This document shows positions 28,836-37,696 of a DNA stretch of 41,704 nt, piece after piece. Position 1 is the stretch's first letter. Every line of letters begins with the position of its first letter. The DNA comes from Nitrospirota bacterium (GTDB taxonomy: Bacteria; Nitrospinota_A; UBA7883). Where the stretch lies: contig JAJRZK010000018.1 in the NCBI GenBank assembly GCA_024275315.1, positions 1-41,704 on the forward strand, given 5' to 3'. Below the pieces are notes generated by a model. It worked only from the letters and a program-made list of their open reading frames with translations, was not told the origin of the DNA and did no database searches. A program made the translations under genes and the position numbers.

Positions 28836-28864
28836 TTGACATAGTTACCTGCCGCTAATATTAT
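28836..28864 (+). promoter_or_regulatory. Sigma-70 promoter for the M16 peptidase operon
   Basis: TTGACA (28836-28841) is a perfect -35, and TATTAT (28859-28864) is a -10 with one mismatch. They are 17 bp apart. The predicted start near 28871 leaves a leader of about 50 nt before the ATG at 28920. Confidence 0.75.
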
Positions 28865-28919
28865 ATGGAAGTCGATAACAAGCAAATTTATTTTGAAGGG
28901 AAGCTGACTTAAGCGCCAG

Positions 28920-30430
28920 ATGGAAGATTCGTCCTCAGACACTTTTTACCACAGAAAAATTTTACCTGTTTTAATTGTCGCGTTTCTCACGCTCAACCTG
29001 CCCGGGCATGTCTTCGCGTTCGACCTGGAATCGAGGGTAAAAGAGTTTACCCTTCCCAACGGATTGAGAACCATTGTCCTGGAGCGGGAAGGCTCTCCTA
29101 CGTTCGCGGCGCACATAGCTTTCAAGGTCGGCTCTGTAGAGGAGACCTCCGGCTACACGGGTGCGGCGCATATGCTGGAGCATATGCTGTTCAAGGGAAC
29201 CACGACCATAGGAACCCTGGATTGGGATAAGGAAAAACCACTGCTGGAAAAGATTTATCGGATCGGTGACCAGCTCGACACCGCCAGGCGGGAAAACCGT
29301 GACGAAACCATTGTCAAAGACCTCGCCACCAGACTGAAAAACGCCCAGGCGGAGCACAAGAAATACGTTGTGTCGGAAGGGTATTCCAAGCTCTATTCCG
29401 CCGAGGGGGGGGTGGGGTTCAACGCTGGCACCAGCAAGGATATGACCACGTATATCATACGCCTGCCATCGAACAAGCTCGAGCTTTGGGCCTGGATCGA
29501 AAGCGACCGGATGAAAAATCCGGTGTTCCGCGAGTATTACGCCGAAAGAAGCGTCGTGGGTGAGGAGAGAAGGCTCCGCTATGAAAACGACGCCGAGGGC
29601 AAGTTGTACGAGCGATACCTCGCCGCATCGTTTATGGCGCATCCTTATGGCCAGCCCATTATCGGGTGGGAGTCGGACTTGTCCGGTTTGCCCTACCGCG
29701 TGGTGAAAAAATTCTATGACACCTGGTATGTGCCCAATAACGCGGTTATAGCCATTGTCGGGGCCGTAGATTTCGAAAAGGTAAAATCTGTCGTCACCAG
29801 ATATTTCGGTGATCTGAAAAAAAGGAGTTGCCGCCCAGGATAGTCACCGTCGAACCCCCCCAGTCCGGGGAGCGCCGCATTACCCTGGAATTCGACGCCA
29901 ACCCCACCTTTTACATGGGATTTCACAAGCCGACGATTCCGCATGAGGACGATTATGTGTTCGACGTGATAGACTCGCTGTTGTCAGCAGGCCGCACGAG
30001 CAGGCTGACGCGTGATGTCGTCATGAAAAACAAAATTGCAGTATCCGTCGGCACGTTCACGGTTCCCGGTTCAAGGTACCCGAACATGTTCACCATCAGC
30101 GGCATTCCCAGGGCTCCGCATACCATCTCCGATTTGGAGCGGGCGATATGGGTTGAGCTTGAGCGGCTAAAAACCGAGCCGGTCAGCCAAAAAGAGCTTC
30201 ACAAAGTGATAAACAATCTCGAAGCCTCCCAGATACGGGAGCTCGAGTCGGACTATATGATGGCCAGAAACCTGACCTATTACCAGCAGGTCGCGGGCGA
30301 CTGGCGGTATTTGACCAGGTCTGTTGAAAAGATCAAAGCCGTCACCGCAGATGATATCCAGCGGGTGGCGCGAAAATATTTCACCAGGAGCAACATGACC
30401 GTAGCCACACTGGTACAAAAGAAGAAATGA
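28920..30430 (+). CDS. M16 zinc peptidase, catalytic subunit, interrupted by a one-base frameshift at an A7 run
   Basis: A periplasmic M16B (pitrilysin-type) peptidase with signal peptide (about 1-33). The catalytic HxxEH is HMLEH (84-88) and the distal Glu lies in ERSVVGEE (209-216). The frame-0 reading stops after 307 codons at 29843 (TAG). Homology resumes in the -1 frame from about 29822 and runs to 30430. The join lies in the seven-A run 29817-29823 followed by GGAG. With one extra A the product is a normal 503 aa, reading ...DLKKKELPPRIVTVEPP. The HxxEH half and the C-terminal M16 domain (including RTSRL) are both well preserved, so decay is recent or the base is a sequencing or assembly loss. 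Its stop overlaps the next gene by ATGA. Confidence 0.9.
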
Positions 30431-31917
30431 ACAAGCTCACACCTGCTCTGGCGATAGTTATCATGGTCACACTGACCTCGTGCGCAAGCTCCCCTTCCTG
30501 GGTGTGTCCCTGTGATGATGACAACGGTTTCAAACGGCCCAGGCTGGCCGATCTGAAATATGAGCCTATCGACTCCGCCATCCCCAAAACGAAAAGGGTC
30601 ACGCTGACCAACGGCATGGTCGTGCATCTGTTGCCGGATCACATGCTTCCACTGTTCAAGGTGACTTCCATGATACGGACCGGATCGATATGGGAGCCTG
30701 GGGATAAAGCGGGTCTGGCGTCATTGACCGGGGCCACCATGCGCTCCGGCGGCACAACCACGCGCTCTCCGGAAGAGTTGGACGAGACGCTGGAGTTTAT
30801 CGCCGGATCGGTGGAGACTTCCATCGGTTCTGAAAGTGGAACCGCTTCTCTGTCTGTTCTCGCCAAAGACACAGACTTGGGGCTCGAGATCCTGGCCGAT
30901 GTCATACGACACCCCCGCTTCGATCCGGACCGGTTCGATTTGGCCAAAGCGAGGATGCTGGAGGGCATCCGGAGGGAAAACGACGACCCGACAAACACCG
31001 CCGGCAGGGAGTTGAAAAAGCTTATATACGCCGGATCGCCCTACGGGGGAACACCCACCATCGAAAGCGTGGAACGGATAACCCGTGAGGATGTGATCAG
31101 GTTTCACGCAAAATACTTCGTCCCGCAAAACATCATGCTGGGTGTCACCGGCGACTTTGACGAGAAGACCATAATCTCAAAACTCGAAAAGGTTTTTGGC
31201 GACTTCAGGGGAGCCGACACAGTGTTTCCCCGAGTCGCCCCTGTCGAGCGGAAATTCGAAGGTGGCGTATATTTCGTCAAGAAATCGATACCGCAATCCG
31301 TGATCCGCATGGGTCATCTGGCCGGCAGGAAGACCGACCCGGATTACCACGCTCTTAGGGTCATGGACAATATTCTTGGGGGGTCCGGGTTTACGTCCAG
31401 GCTCGTGCAAAGTGTCCGGACAGATCGTGGCCTGGCCTATTCGGTATGGTCGTACACCATGGCCGGAAGATGGGAAAGGGGCCAGTTCATGGCGGGGGCG
31501 GAAACAAAGGCCGCCAGCACCGTCGAGGTTGTCCGGCTTATCAAAAATGAAATCAAGCGGATCAGAACCGAGCCGGTCACGCAGACGGAGCTTGACGAAG
31601 CGCGCGATTCGATAGTTAACCGCTTTATCTTCATTTTCGACAAACCCTTTAGAATATTAAAGGAGCGGATGATTGTCGAATACTATGGTCTTCCGGACGA
31701 TTATCTCGAATCGTTCCGGGGCAAAATCATGGCTGTCACGGCGGATGACATTCTTAAAGCCGCGCAGGCGGGTCTCCATCCAGACGGTTTAAAGATCGTG
31801 GTGGTTGGCGATTCGGACAAGTTTGAAGGCGACCTGAGCGAGTACGGCAATGTCGTCGAGCTCGAACTAGGAGAGCGTAAAACCGAGAATGGACCGAACA
31901 CCCCCGTCCGGCGGTAA
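30427..31917 (+). CDS. M16-family lipoprotein, non-catalytic partner subunit
   Basis: A 496 aa paralogue with a lipobox LTSC (Cys19), so it is membrane anchored. The M16 fold is clear, but the position of HxxEH reads GLASLTGATM and has no zinc ligands. It keeps the C-terminal R/Y pair region (SRLVQSV, then GLAYSVWS) that contributes to substrate binding. M16B enzymes are often obligate heterodimers of an HxxEH subunit and an R/Y subunit, and in the upstream gene the Tyr of the pair is replaced. The two overlapping genes therefore probably encode such a split peptidase. Start: the ATG overlapping the upstream stop (ATGA). CorC genes follow after 63 bp. Confidence 0.88.
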   Translation: MNKLTPALAIVIMVTLTSCASSPSWVCPCDDDNGFKRPRLADLKYEPIDSAIPKTKRVTLTNGMVVHLLPDHMLPLFKVTSMIRTGSIWEPGDKAGLASLTGATMRSGGTTTRSPEELDETLEFIAGSVETSIGSESGTASLSVLAKDTDLGLEILADVIRHPRFDPDRFDLAKARMLEGIRRENDDPTNTAGRELKKLIYAGSPYGGTPTIESVERITREDVIRFHAKYFVPQNIMLGVTGDFDEKTIISKLEKVFGDFRGADTVFPRVAPVERKFEGGVYFVKKSIPQSVIRMGHLAGRKTDPDYHALRVMDNILGGSGFTSRLVQSVRTDRGLAYSVWSYTMAGRWERGQFMAGAETKAASTVEVVRLIKNEIKRIRTEPVTQTELDEARDSIVNRFIFIFDKPFRILKERMIVEYYGLPDDYLESFRGKIMAVTADDILKAAQAGLHPDGLKIVVVGDSDKFEGDLSEYGNVVELELGERKTENGPNTPVRR

Positions 31918-31980
31918 TCCCAACTTGAGACCTGATGTTTTTCCAAACGAACGTAATTGCCTGAGGCCTGATCGGAAACC

Positions 31981-33270
31981 ATGGACGACTGGTTGATTTT
32001 CCGTCTGGTGTTGCTGGTCCTGCTTTTGGGAGGCTCCGCGTTTTTCGCGGGGTGCGATATCGCCTTTTTTTCGCTGACCAGCGCGGAAGTGGTTCGCCTG
32101 AAAGCAAACCACGGCAAGCTCGGCGCCAGGGTTTCGGCGTTGCTGGCCTATCCCCAGCGGTTGCTCGTCACCATTTATGTCGGCAACGAGCTTATCAACG
32201 TCGCCATATCCGCCATCGCCACGGTCGTTGCGTTCGATTTGTTCTCGGACATGGGTGTTGCCCTGTTTTTGGGCGCCGGTGTCCTTTTGTTGCTGGCCCT
32301 GGGCGAGATCACGCCCAAAGCTTTCGCGCACAGCAACAACGAAAAGTGGGCGCTTGCGGCCTCTTATCCCCTTACCATTTTCATGTACGCCATATATCCG
32401 GCGCAGGTTGTGGTGACAGAGATAACGAACTGGCTGGCCAGGGTGTTTGGCGGTGAAACGGACACCGAAGCGACGCTGGTTACAGAGGAGGAGTTGAAGA
32501 CCCTTATGGATGACAGCGCCGACGAGGGGATCATCGGTGAGGAGGAAAAAGAGATGATCCGGGGCGTGTTCGATCTTGGCGATGTCACCGTCTCCGAGAT
32601 CATGACACCCAGAACGGACATTCTGGCGCTGGAGTTGGGCATCGATCTTGTCGAGGCGTGGGACAAAATGGCGTTTTCATATTTTGCCAGGGCTCCTGTG
32701 TATGACGGGACCATAGACAACGTAGCCGGTGTGCTTTTCAAAAAGGACCTGCTCAAGCTCGACTATCCGCCCCCGAAGGATATGACGTTAAAGGACATAA
32801 TAAAAGAGCCGTTCATAGTCCCCGAGTCCCTGATGATCAAGGAGCTGTTGCGCGAGTTCAAGAAACGAAAGTCGCACATGGCGGTGGTCATGGATGAATA
32901 TGGCGGAGTCCAGGGGGTGGTCACGCTTGACGACATTCTAGAAGAGCTTGTGGGCGAATCTGCGGGTCAGCAACGCAACGGAGACGAGATAACGAAGCTG
33001 GGTGGGGGCTGTTTCCGGATCAAGGCGTCGCTTTCTCTTGAGAATTTCAACAATGAATTCAGCGCGGATTTCAAACAGGGCGAAATCGAAACTATCGGCG
33101 GGCTGGTGTTCCATCTTTTTGGCAAAGCGCCCAAGTGGGGCGAGTCGATAGTGAGTGGCGGTTTCCAGTTTACCGTGGAAAAGGTCAAAGGCCACAGGGT
33201 GACCGAGCTTCGGGTAAGAAACCTCTCGTCATCCCCGGGAAACTGTTCGAACAAAGGGGAGGCTGGATAA
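31981..33270 (+). CDS. CNNM/CorC-family transporter-like protein (DUF21-CBS-CorC), copy 1
   Basis: A 429 aa membrane protein. It has an N-terminal DUF21 region with about three to four transmembrane helices (1-130; SAFFAGCDIAFFSL, then LGEITPKAFA). Two CBS domains follow (about 195-330; VSEIMTPRTDI and HMAVVMDEYGGVQGVVTLDDILEELVGE) and then a C-terminal CorC/HlyC domain (about 345-425). Relatives take part in magnesium or cobalt efflux and are often annotated as hemolysins without direct evidence. The CBS pair probably binds adenine nucleotides. The start ATG has GGA five bases upstream. The next gene begins directly at the base after its stop. Confidence 0.9.
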   Translation: MDDWLIFRLVLLVLLLGGSAFFAGCDIAFFSLTSAEVVRLKANHGKLGARVSALLAYPQRLLVTIYVGNELINVAISAIATVVAFDLFSDMGVALFLGAGVLLLLALGEITPKAFAHSNNEKWALAASYPLTIFMYAIYPAQVVVTEITNWLARVFGGETDTEATLVTEEELKTLMDDSADEGIIGEEEKEMIRGVFDLGDVTVSEIMTPRTDILALELGIDLVEAWDKMAFSYFARAPVYDGTIDNVAGVLFKKDLLKLDYPPPKDMTLKDIIKEPFIVPESLMIKELLREFKKRKSHMAVVMDEYGGVQGVVTLDDILEELVGESAGQQRNGDEITKLGGGCFRIKASLSLENFNNEFSADFKQGEIETIGGLVFHLFGKAPKWGESIVSGGFQFTVEKVKGHRVTELRVRNLSSSPGNCSNKGEAG

Positions 33271-34560
33271 TTGGACCTTTCGTCTACGATTGTTCTCGTG
33301 GTTTTTTTGTTGCTCGCGGAAGGCTTTTTCTCTGGCTCCGAGCTGGCTATTGTGTCCATAAGCAGGATAAAGCTTAAACACCTGGGAGAAAACGGCGTCA
33401 AATACGCCCTGACTCTGGAAAAACTTTTGCAACATCCGGAGCGCGTGTTCGGAGCCACCTCCGTCGGCACCAACCTGTGCGTGTTCGCCGCGTCTGCGGT
33501 CGTTACCGCCCATATGGTCAATGCCATAGGCGACGGGGCGGATTTCTATTCATTTCTAATTATGGGACCGCTGACGCTTATCCTGGGCGAGATCGTGCCG
33601 AAGATGATATTCCGCAACAACACCGAAGCCGTAGTCCCGTATATCACAAGGCCGTTGTCTTTTTCCCTGTGGCTGTTCAGGCCGATTCTCATTGTCACAA
33701 CAGCCATATCCCGCATCGTGCTCAAGTTCGTCCTGCGCCAGACGGAAATACCGGCCAGCATAATATCGCGGGAGGAGATACTTCTGCTTACAAAGATGAG
33801 CGAAAAAAAGCTGGAGCTCGATCATGACGAGAAAAAGATGATCCACCGTATTTTCGAGTTTAAAACCAGCGATGTGGAGTCCGCCATGCAGCCATTGATC
33901 AACATCGTGGCTGTGTCCAGCAATTCGACGCTGGAACAGGCCAGGGAGCGGATAGCGGAAACCGGATATTCACGCCTGCCGGTTTTCCACGAGAGGATAT
34001 ACAACATCGTGGGGATAATAAGCGCGTTTGATATCATGCGCCAGGGCGACCTGACAAACCCCGTGTCCAAGGTCATGAGCCCGGCCTACTATGTGCCGAC
34101 CACGAAGAAAAATTCTCAGTTGCTAAAAGAGATGCAGGACACCGGGGTAGCCATGTCCATCGTGGTGGACGAGTATGGCGCGGCGACCGGGCTTGTGACT
34201 CTCGAGGATTTGCTGGAGGAGATCGTCGGCGAGATAGAGGACGAGTATGACAAACCGGTTAAATCGTATGAGTCGCTAGGTGGTGGCAAATACATAATCG
34301 ACGCGGCGATGGAGATCGATGGTATCAACGATGAGCTTGGCCTCGACCTGCCCACCGGCGATTATGAGACGCTTGGCGGGTTTTTGAATGAATCGCTGGA
34401 GCGCATCCCCAGAAAGAGAGAGAGGCTGGGCATTGGAAAATACCTGATAACAATCCTCGACGCCACAGCCAGGAAGGTCAAGTCTGTCGAGCTTATCGAC
34501 CTGGAGCGCAAGGGAGACGAAACAAAACCGGCGCCTGAAAACGGGGGATCATCATCGTAA
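33271..34560 (+). CDS. CNNM/CorC-family transporter-like protein (DUF21-CBS-CorC), copy 2
   Basis: A second member with the same 429 aa length and domain order: DUF21 (1-140; SGSELAIVSISR, LGEIVPKMIF), CBS pair (about 195-330; VESAMQPLINI and MSIVVDEYGAATGLVTLEDLLEEIVGE) and CorC domain (about 345-410). The start is TTG immediately after the TAA of copy 1, with GGAGG 8 nt upstream, so the two are co-translated. Tandem paralogues of this family are common and may form heteromers. The acidic IEDEYD segment after the second CBS is typical. Confidence 0.9.
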   Translation: MDLSSTIVLVVFLLLAEGFFSGSELAIVSISRIKLKHLGENGVKYALTLEKLLQHPERVFGATSVGTNLCVFAASAVVTAHMVNAIGDGADFYSFLIMGPLTLILGEIVPKMIFRNNTEAVVPYITRPLSFSLWLFRPILIVTTAISRIVLKFVLRQTEIPASIISREEILLLTKMSEKKLELDHDEKKMIHRIFEFKTSDVESAMQPLINIVAVSSNSTLEQARERIAETGYSRLPVFHERIYNIVGIISAFDIMRQGDLTNPVSKVMSPAYYVPTTKKNSQLLKEMQDTGVAMSIVVDEYGAATGLVTLEDLLEEIVGEIEDEYDKPVKSYESLGGGKYIIDAAMEIDGINDELGLDLPTGDYETLGGFLNESLERIPRKRERLGIGKYLITILDATARKVKSVELIDLERKGDETKPAPENGGSSS

Positions 34561-34601
34561 AATCCTCGGAACGGATCAACCGAATCCTGTCTCTGGCGAA
34601 C

Positions 34602-35630
34602 GTGGGCGCAAGGCTCGGGGATGATGATGCTCTCGCCCTTTTTGAGTCGTCCTGTCTTCTGCCCATCGGCCAGGCGGCTTCGGCCATGCGCTACAGGAAA
34701 AACCCAGAACCGGCCGTTACATACATAATCGACAGGAATATCAACTATACGAACTATTGTGTGTCCCGATGCCTGTTTTGCGCGTTCTACAGGTCGAAAA
34801 ACGATGAAGACAGGTATACCCTGGACACCGACTCCATCGACAGGAAGATATCAGAAACCAAAGAACTGGGAGGGGCCCAGATACTGATGCAGGGAGGGCT
34901 CAGCCCGGAGCTGGATATAGAGTGGTACGAGGCGACGCTCCGTGATATCAAACGGAAACATGATATACACATACACGCTTTTTCACCTCCGGAAATATGC
35001 CACATAGCGGGGTTGAGCGGCTTGTCCATATCAGAAACCATACGCCGCCTTAACCAGGCGGGGCTCGATTCCATACCGGGCGGCGGGGCGGAGATATTGT
35101 CGCGCCGTGTCCGCGATGAGCTAAGCCCGAACAAATGCTCTGCCGATGAATGGATAGAAGTCATGCGGCAGGCGCATTTGCAGGGTATGCCGACGACCGC
35201 GACCATGATGTTCGGCCATATCGAGACTTTTGAAGAAAGAGTGGAGAGCTTGCGAAGAATACGCGATCTCCAGGACGAAACCGGGGGGTTCACCGCGTTT
35301 ATCCCCTGGCCGTTTCAGCCGGAGAACACCGCCCTTTCCGGCGTAAAACCGAGCGGCGGATTCGATTATCTTAAAACCGTCGCCATCAGCCGGCTTTACC
35401 TGGACAACGTGGACAACATCCAGGCGTCATGGGTCACCCAGGGGCCGAAGGTGGCCCAGCTCGCTCTTCTTTTCGGGGCGAACGATATGGGATCGACCAT
35501 GATAGAGGAAAATGTCGTCAAGGCGGCCGGTGTAAGCTTTCGCCTGTCGGAAAAAGAGATTCGCTCGATCGTAGAAGACCTCGGCATGGAGCCCAGAAAA
35601 AGGAACATGTATTACCAGCCGGTGGATTGA
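34602..35630 (+). CDS. mqnC: Cyclic dehypoxanthine futalosine synthase
   Basis: A radical SAM enzyme that cyclises dehypoxanthine futalosine in the futalosine pathway to menaquinone. The cluster motif is CVSRCLFC (Cys53, Cys57, Cys60), followed by FYR, as in MqnC and MqnE. Other family segments are LMQGGLSPEL, SPPEI near 128-132, GGGAEIL and TATMMFGHIET. The GTG used here gives 342 aa and has no clear ribosome-binding site. The frame stays open upstream to 34548 with helix-like codons, and GGGGG (34543-34547) lies near ATC codons. The true start may lie upstream with a non-standard codon. No other mqn genes are in the window. Confidence 0.92.
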   Translation: MGARLGDDDALALFESSCLLPIGQAASAMRYRKNPEPAVTYIIDRNINYTNYCVSRCLFCAFYRSKNDEDRYTLDTDSIDRKISETKELGGAQILMQGGLSPELDIEWYEATLRDIKRKHDIHIHAFSPPEICHIAGLSGLSISETIRRLNQAGLDSIPGGGAEILSRRVRDELSPNKCSADEWIEVMRQAHLQGMPTTATMMFGHIETFEERVESLRRIRDLQDETGGFTAFIPWPFQPENTALSGVKPSGGFDYLKTVAISRLYLDNVDNIQASWVTQGPKVAQLALLFGANDMGSTMIEENVVKAAGVSFRLSEKEIRSIVEDLGMEPRKRNMYYQPVD

Positions 35631-35656
35631 TGCGTCATCGATATTAAAGGTGAGCT

Positions 35657-35685
35657 TTGCCTTTCCACAATTTGTTTCGTACAAT
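35657..35685 (+). promoter_or_regulatory. Sigma-70-type promoter for the PilZ gene
   Basis: TTGCCT (35657-35662) and TACAAT (35680-35685) lie 17 bp apart. The -10 has one mismatch and the -35 two. The start would be near 35692, leaving a leader of about 23 nt. Confidence 0.55.
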
Positions 35686-35714
35686 GACAACAGGGACAAC
35701 CTGACGGGGTATCA

Positions 35715-36047
35715 ATGATGAACCAGCCTGGCAACCTTCGAAAACATCCTCGGGTGGATAAGCTCTGCTTTACTATCATCAAATCGTTCGACGAGCGGGG
35801 GGAATCGAATGTGTCCCATTACGGCCGCACGCTCAACCTGTCTGAGGGGGGAATGCTTCTGGATGTGTCCAGAGGTGTGCCTTTCGTGATCAACGTAAAC
35901 GTCAGCCTTGGGCTTGGTGACGACGTGGTAAACATAAAAGGGGAGGTCGTCCATCTGAGGAAAAACGAGGTGGGGGACACGGAGCTTGGGATAAAGTTTG
36001 TTGACACGCCGGAGGACCAGCTCGAATTGATCAGGAGTATCTTGTAA
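35715..36047 (+). CDS. PilZ-domain c-di-GMP receptor protein
   Basis: A single-domain PilZ protein of 110 aa. Both c-di-GMP contacts are present: RKHPR (9-13, RxxxR) and NLSEGG (41-46, matching [D/N]xSxxG). A further strand pattern ends in ELGIKFVD (about 92-99). Small PilZ proteins relay c-di-GMP levels to flagella, pili or exopolysaccharide systems. Two tandem ATGs are possible; the first (35715) has GGGG five bases upstream. It has its own promoter and is convergent with the flagellar operon at 36072-38504, so a flagellar or pilus target is plausible but not shown. Confidence 0.92.
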   Translation: MMNQPGNLRKHPRVDKLCFTIIKSFDERGESNVSHYGRTLNLSEGGMLLDVSRGVPFVINVNVSLGLGDDVVNIKGEVVHLRKNEVGDTELGIKFVDTPEDQLELIRSIL

Positions 36048-36071
36048 ATATCCCCGGGTTGGGGACGCTCC

Positions 36072-36368
36072 TTACGAAGGGCCGACACCCGCTCCGTATT
36101 CTTTGTTGACGTTATAGACCCACGCGAGAACCTCGGCTATCACGTGGTACAGCTCCGGGGGTATCTCGTGGTTGATGTCGAGCTGGCTCAACGTCTCCAC
36201 CAGGTCGGCGTCCTCCTTGATGGGGATGTTATGCTCCCTGGCGATTTGCAGAATCCTTTCCGCTATGACACCCGCCCCCTTGGCCACCAGTTTCGGGGCG
36301 GATTGCTCCAGGGGTTTGTATTTCAGCGCCACGGCTTTTTTGGGGGAGAATGGTTTTTTTCTCTTCAC
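36072..36368 (-). CDS. FlhB C-terminal-domain-like protein (FlhB2/FhlB type)
   Basis: A 98 aa stand-alone copy of the cytoplasmic domain of the flagellar export switch FlhB. It matches the region after the autocleavage site: AVALKYKP, then APKLVAKGAGVIAERILQIAREHNIPI, then LSQLDINHEIPPELYHVIAEVLAWVY. It lacks the NPTH autocleavage motif and all transmembrane helices. In other bacteria such proteins can replace the cleaved FlhB C-terminal domain. The start is GTG four bases after the fliK stop, with GAGGG inside the end of fliK. It belongs to the same operon. Confidence 0.88.
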   Translation of the reverse strand: MKRKKPFSPKKAVALKYKPLEQSAPKLVAKGAGVIAERILQIAREHNIPIKEDADLVETLSQLDINHEIPPELYHVIAEVLAWVYNVNKEYGAGVGPS

Positions 36369-36372
36369 GTTG

Positions 36373-37689
36373 TTACGCCCTCATGTCCACTATGCCTTGC
36401 GCAGAGACCTGGGTATAGTTTTCCATCTCTTCGGTTATATGTTTCATGTCAGAGGAGGCAACCTCGAACCGGGCTGTGTACCCCGCCACTTCCAACGGTT
36501 TTATAAGCTCGGGCAACTTGTCCGAGACATAACGGGCGACTGTGTCATTAAGGACATAAACAGAACCGGTCACCTTGTCGTCGGTCACGTTCACATCCAC
36601 CCGCACAGGTCCCAGCTTGCTCATGTTCAGCATGAACACCACCGTGCTTTTATTTTCGTTTCGCATGTTCGCCTGGGCCTGTTCATCCGCCCGGGGGCGG
36701 ATATATACCCGCGCGGTCTCGTGGTTCATTCCACTGATAAACGGCAGTTGGTAAAGGGCCTGGGCGGTTCCTCCCTTCTCCTTTGCGGTGGCGTTTAAAA
36801 GCTGGTTCAGTTCGATATTGTTGACCGCGTCACGAAGCTGTTTGGCGGTGTCGTTAAGCTTGACCAGTTCGACAAAAGCCGGATCTGAAGCCTGCCGGGC
36901 GCTTGCCGCGGTGTCCTGCGGCGGGAGAACGCCGGTGTGCCGGGTCACGCCGGGCGGTCCCGCCCCCTTCCTGTTAATCGGGAATCTGGTCTCATGAGCG
37001 GGGTTATCCGGTCCTGCGCTCCTGGTCTGTGGTTGAGATTTGTCCCCGATCTGTTTTGCCAGCCTGGCCATCCTCTCCTCTACCATGGCCAGTGTTTTGC
37101 CGATCATGGCTTTGACATCCAGTTCAATCGCCGCTCGGATGGATTGTGGCGACGCCTTCCCCTGGGCGGCTTCTTTCAGAGTCGATTCCAGAAACAGGCC
37201 GGAGCGTTTGATGGTCTCCTTTAATTTGTCTGGCGTGATCTCCCCAAGGTCTGTCATCGCGACTTTCGCCAGCGTGGCGGACAGGTTTTTGAGCGCCTGT
37301 TCCATTTTCGTCGGGAGCCCGGGCTGTTGGGCGGCTTCGGCCACTTTCGACAGGACCTCCCCCATGGGAGCCTTGGTTGGCAACAGCAACCTCATGAGCG
37401 CGGTGGTTTTCAGCTCCTTGGCGGACTCCGCCTTTAGCAGGCTTATGGTAATGTTTGGTGTCACAGCTTCGATTTTGCCGACTATGTTCTGGCCAGTCGT
37501 CATCCTTGATTGTGTAAGCGCGACCATCTCGATTCCAGACAGGCGCACAAGGGCCTGGTTTTTGGATATGACCTGCAAAACTTTCCCCTCTACCAGGTCG
37601 CCTTTGTGGAACAGGCTTTTCTGGTCGCCAGAGCCCATGATTTTCATAGCCGCCTGGAATATCGAAGGAGGTACGGACCCTGTGAACAT
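36373..37689 (-). CDS. fliK: Flagellar hook-length control protein FliK
   Basis: A 438 aa secreted ruler protein that measures hook length and then triggers the FlhB specificity switch. The C-terminal Flg_hook domain (about 330-425) is recognisable: LNMSKLGPVRVDVNV, then VTGSVYVLNDTVARYVSDKLPEL and AGYTARFEV. The long N-terminal part is Ala/Lys-rich with low complexity, and includes a Pro- and Gln-rich linker near 225-270, typical of FliK. The start is the ATG at 37689, 7 bp after the upstream stop. An ATG at 37731 would overlap the upstream gene by 35 bp and has no better ribosome-binding site. The FlhB-like gene follows directly, the expected partner in the switch. Confidence 0.85.
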   Translation of the reverse strand: MFTGSVPPSIFQAAMKIMGSGDQKSLFHKGDLVEGKVLQVISKNQALVRLSGIEMVALTQSRMTTGQNIVGKIEAVTPNITISLLKAESAKELKTTALMRLLLPTKAPMGEVLSKVAEAAQQPGLPTKMEQALKNLSATLAKVAMTDLGEITPDKLKETIKRSGLFLESTLKEAAQGKASPQSIRAAIELDVKAMIGKTLAMVEERMARLAKQIGDKSQPQTRSAGPDNPAHETRFPINRKGAGPPGVTRHTGVLPPQDTAASARQASDPAFVELVKLNDTAKQLRDAVNNIELNQLLNATAKEKGGTAQALYQLPFISGMNHETARVYIRPRADEQAQANMRNENKSTVVFMLNMSKLGPVRVDVNVTDDKVTGSVYVLNDTVARYVSDKLPELIKPLEVAGYTARFEVASSDMKHITEEMENYTQVSAQGIVDMRA

Positions 37690-37696
37690 CTTGAGA

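Noticed and set aside
29816-29824. Canonical X-XXY-YYZ programmed -1 slippery site in the M16 gene
   Set aside because: The heptamer in frame 0 is G-AAA-AAA, and A-AAA-AAG is out of phase, so it does not match the classical site. Homopolymer slippage or error remains possible.
31981-34560. CorC-family pair annotated as hemolysins
   Set aside because: The hemolysin name has little functional support. DUF21-CBS-CorC architecture fits a magnesium or cobalt transport-related family better.
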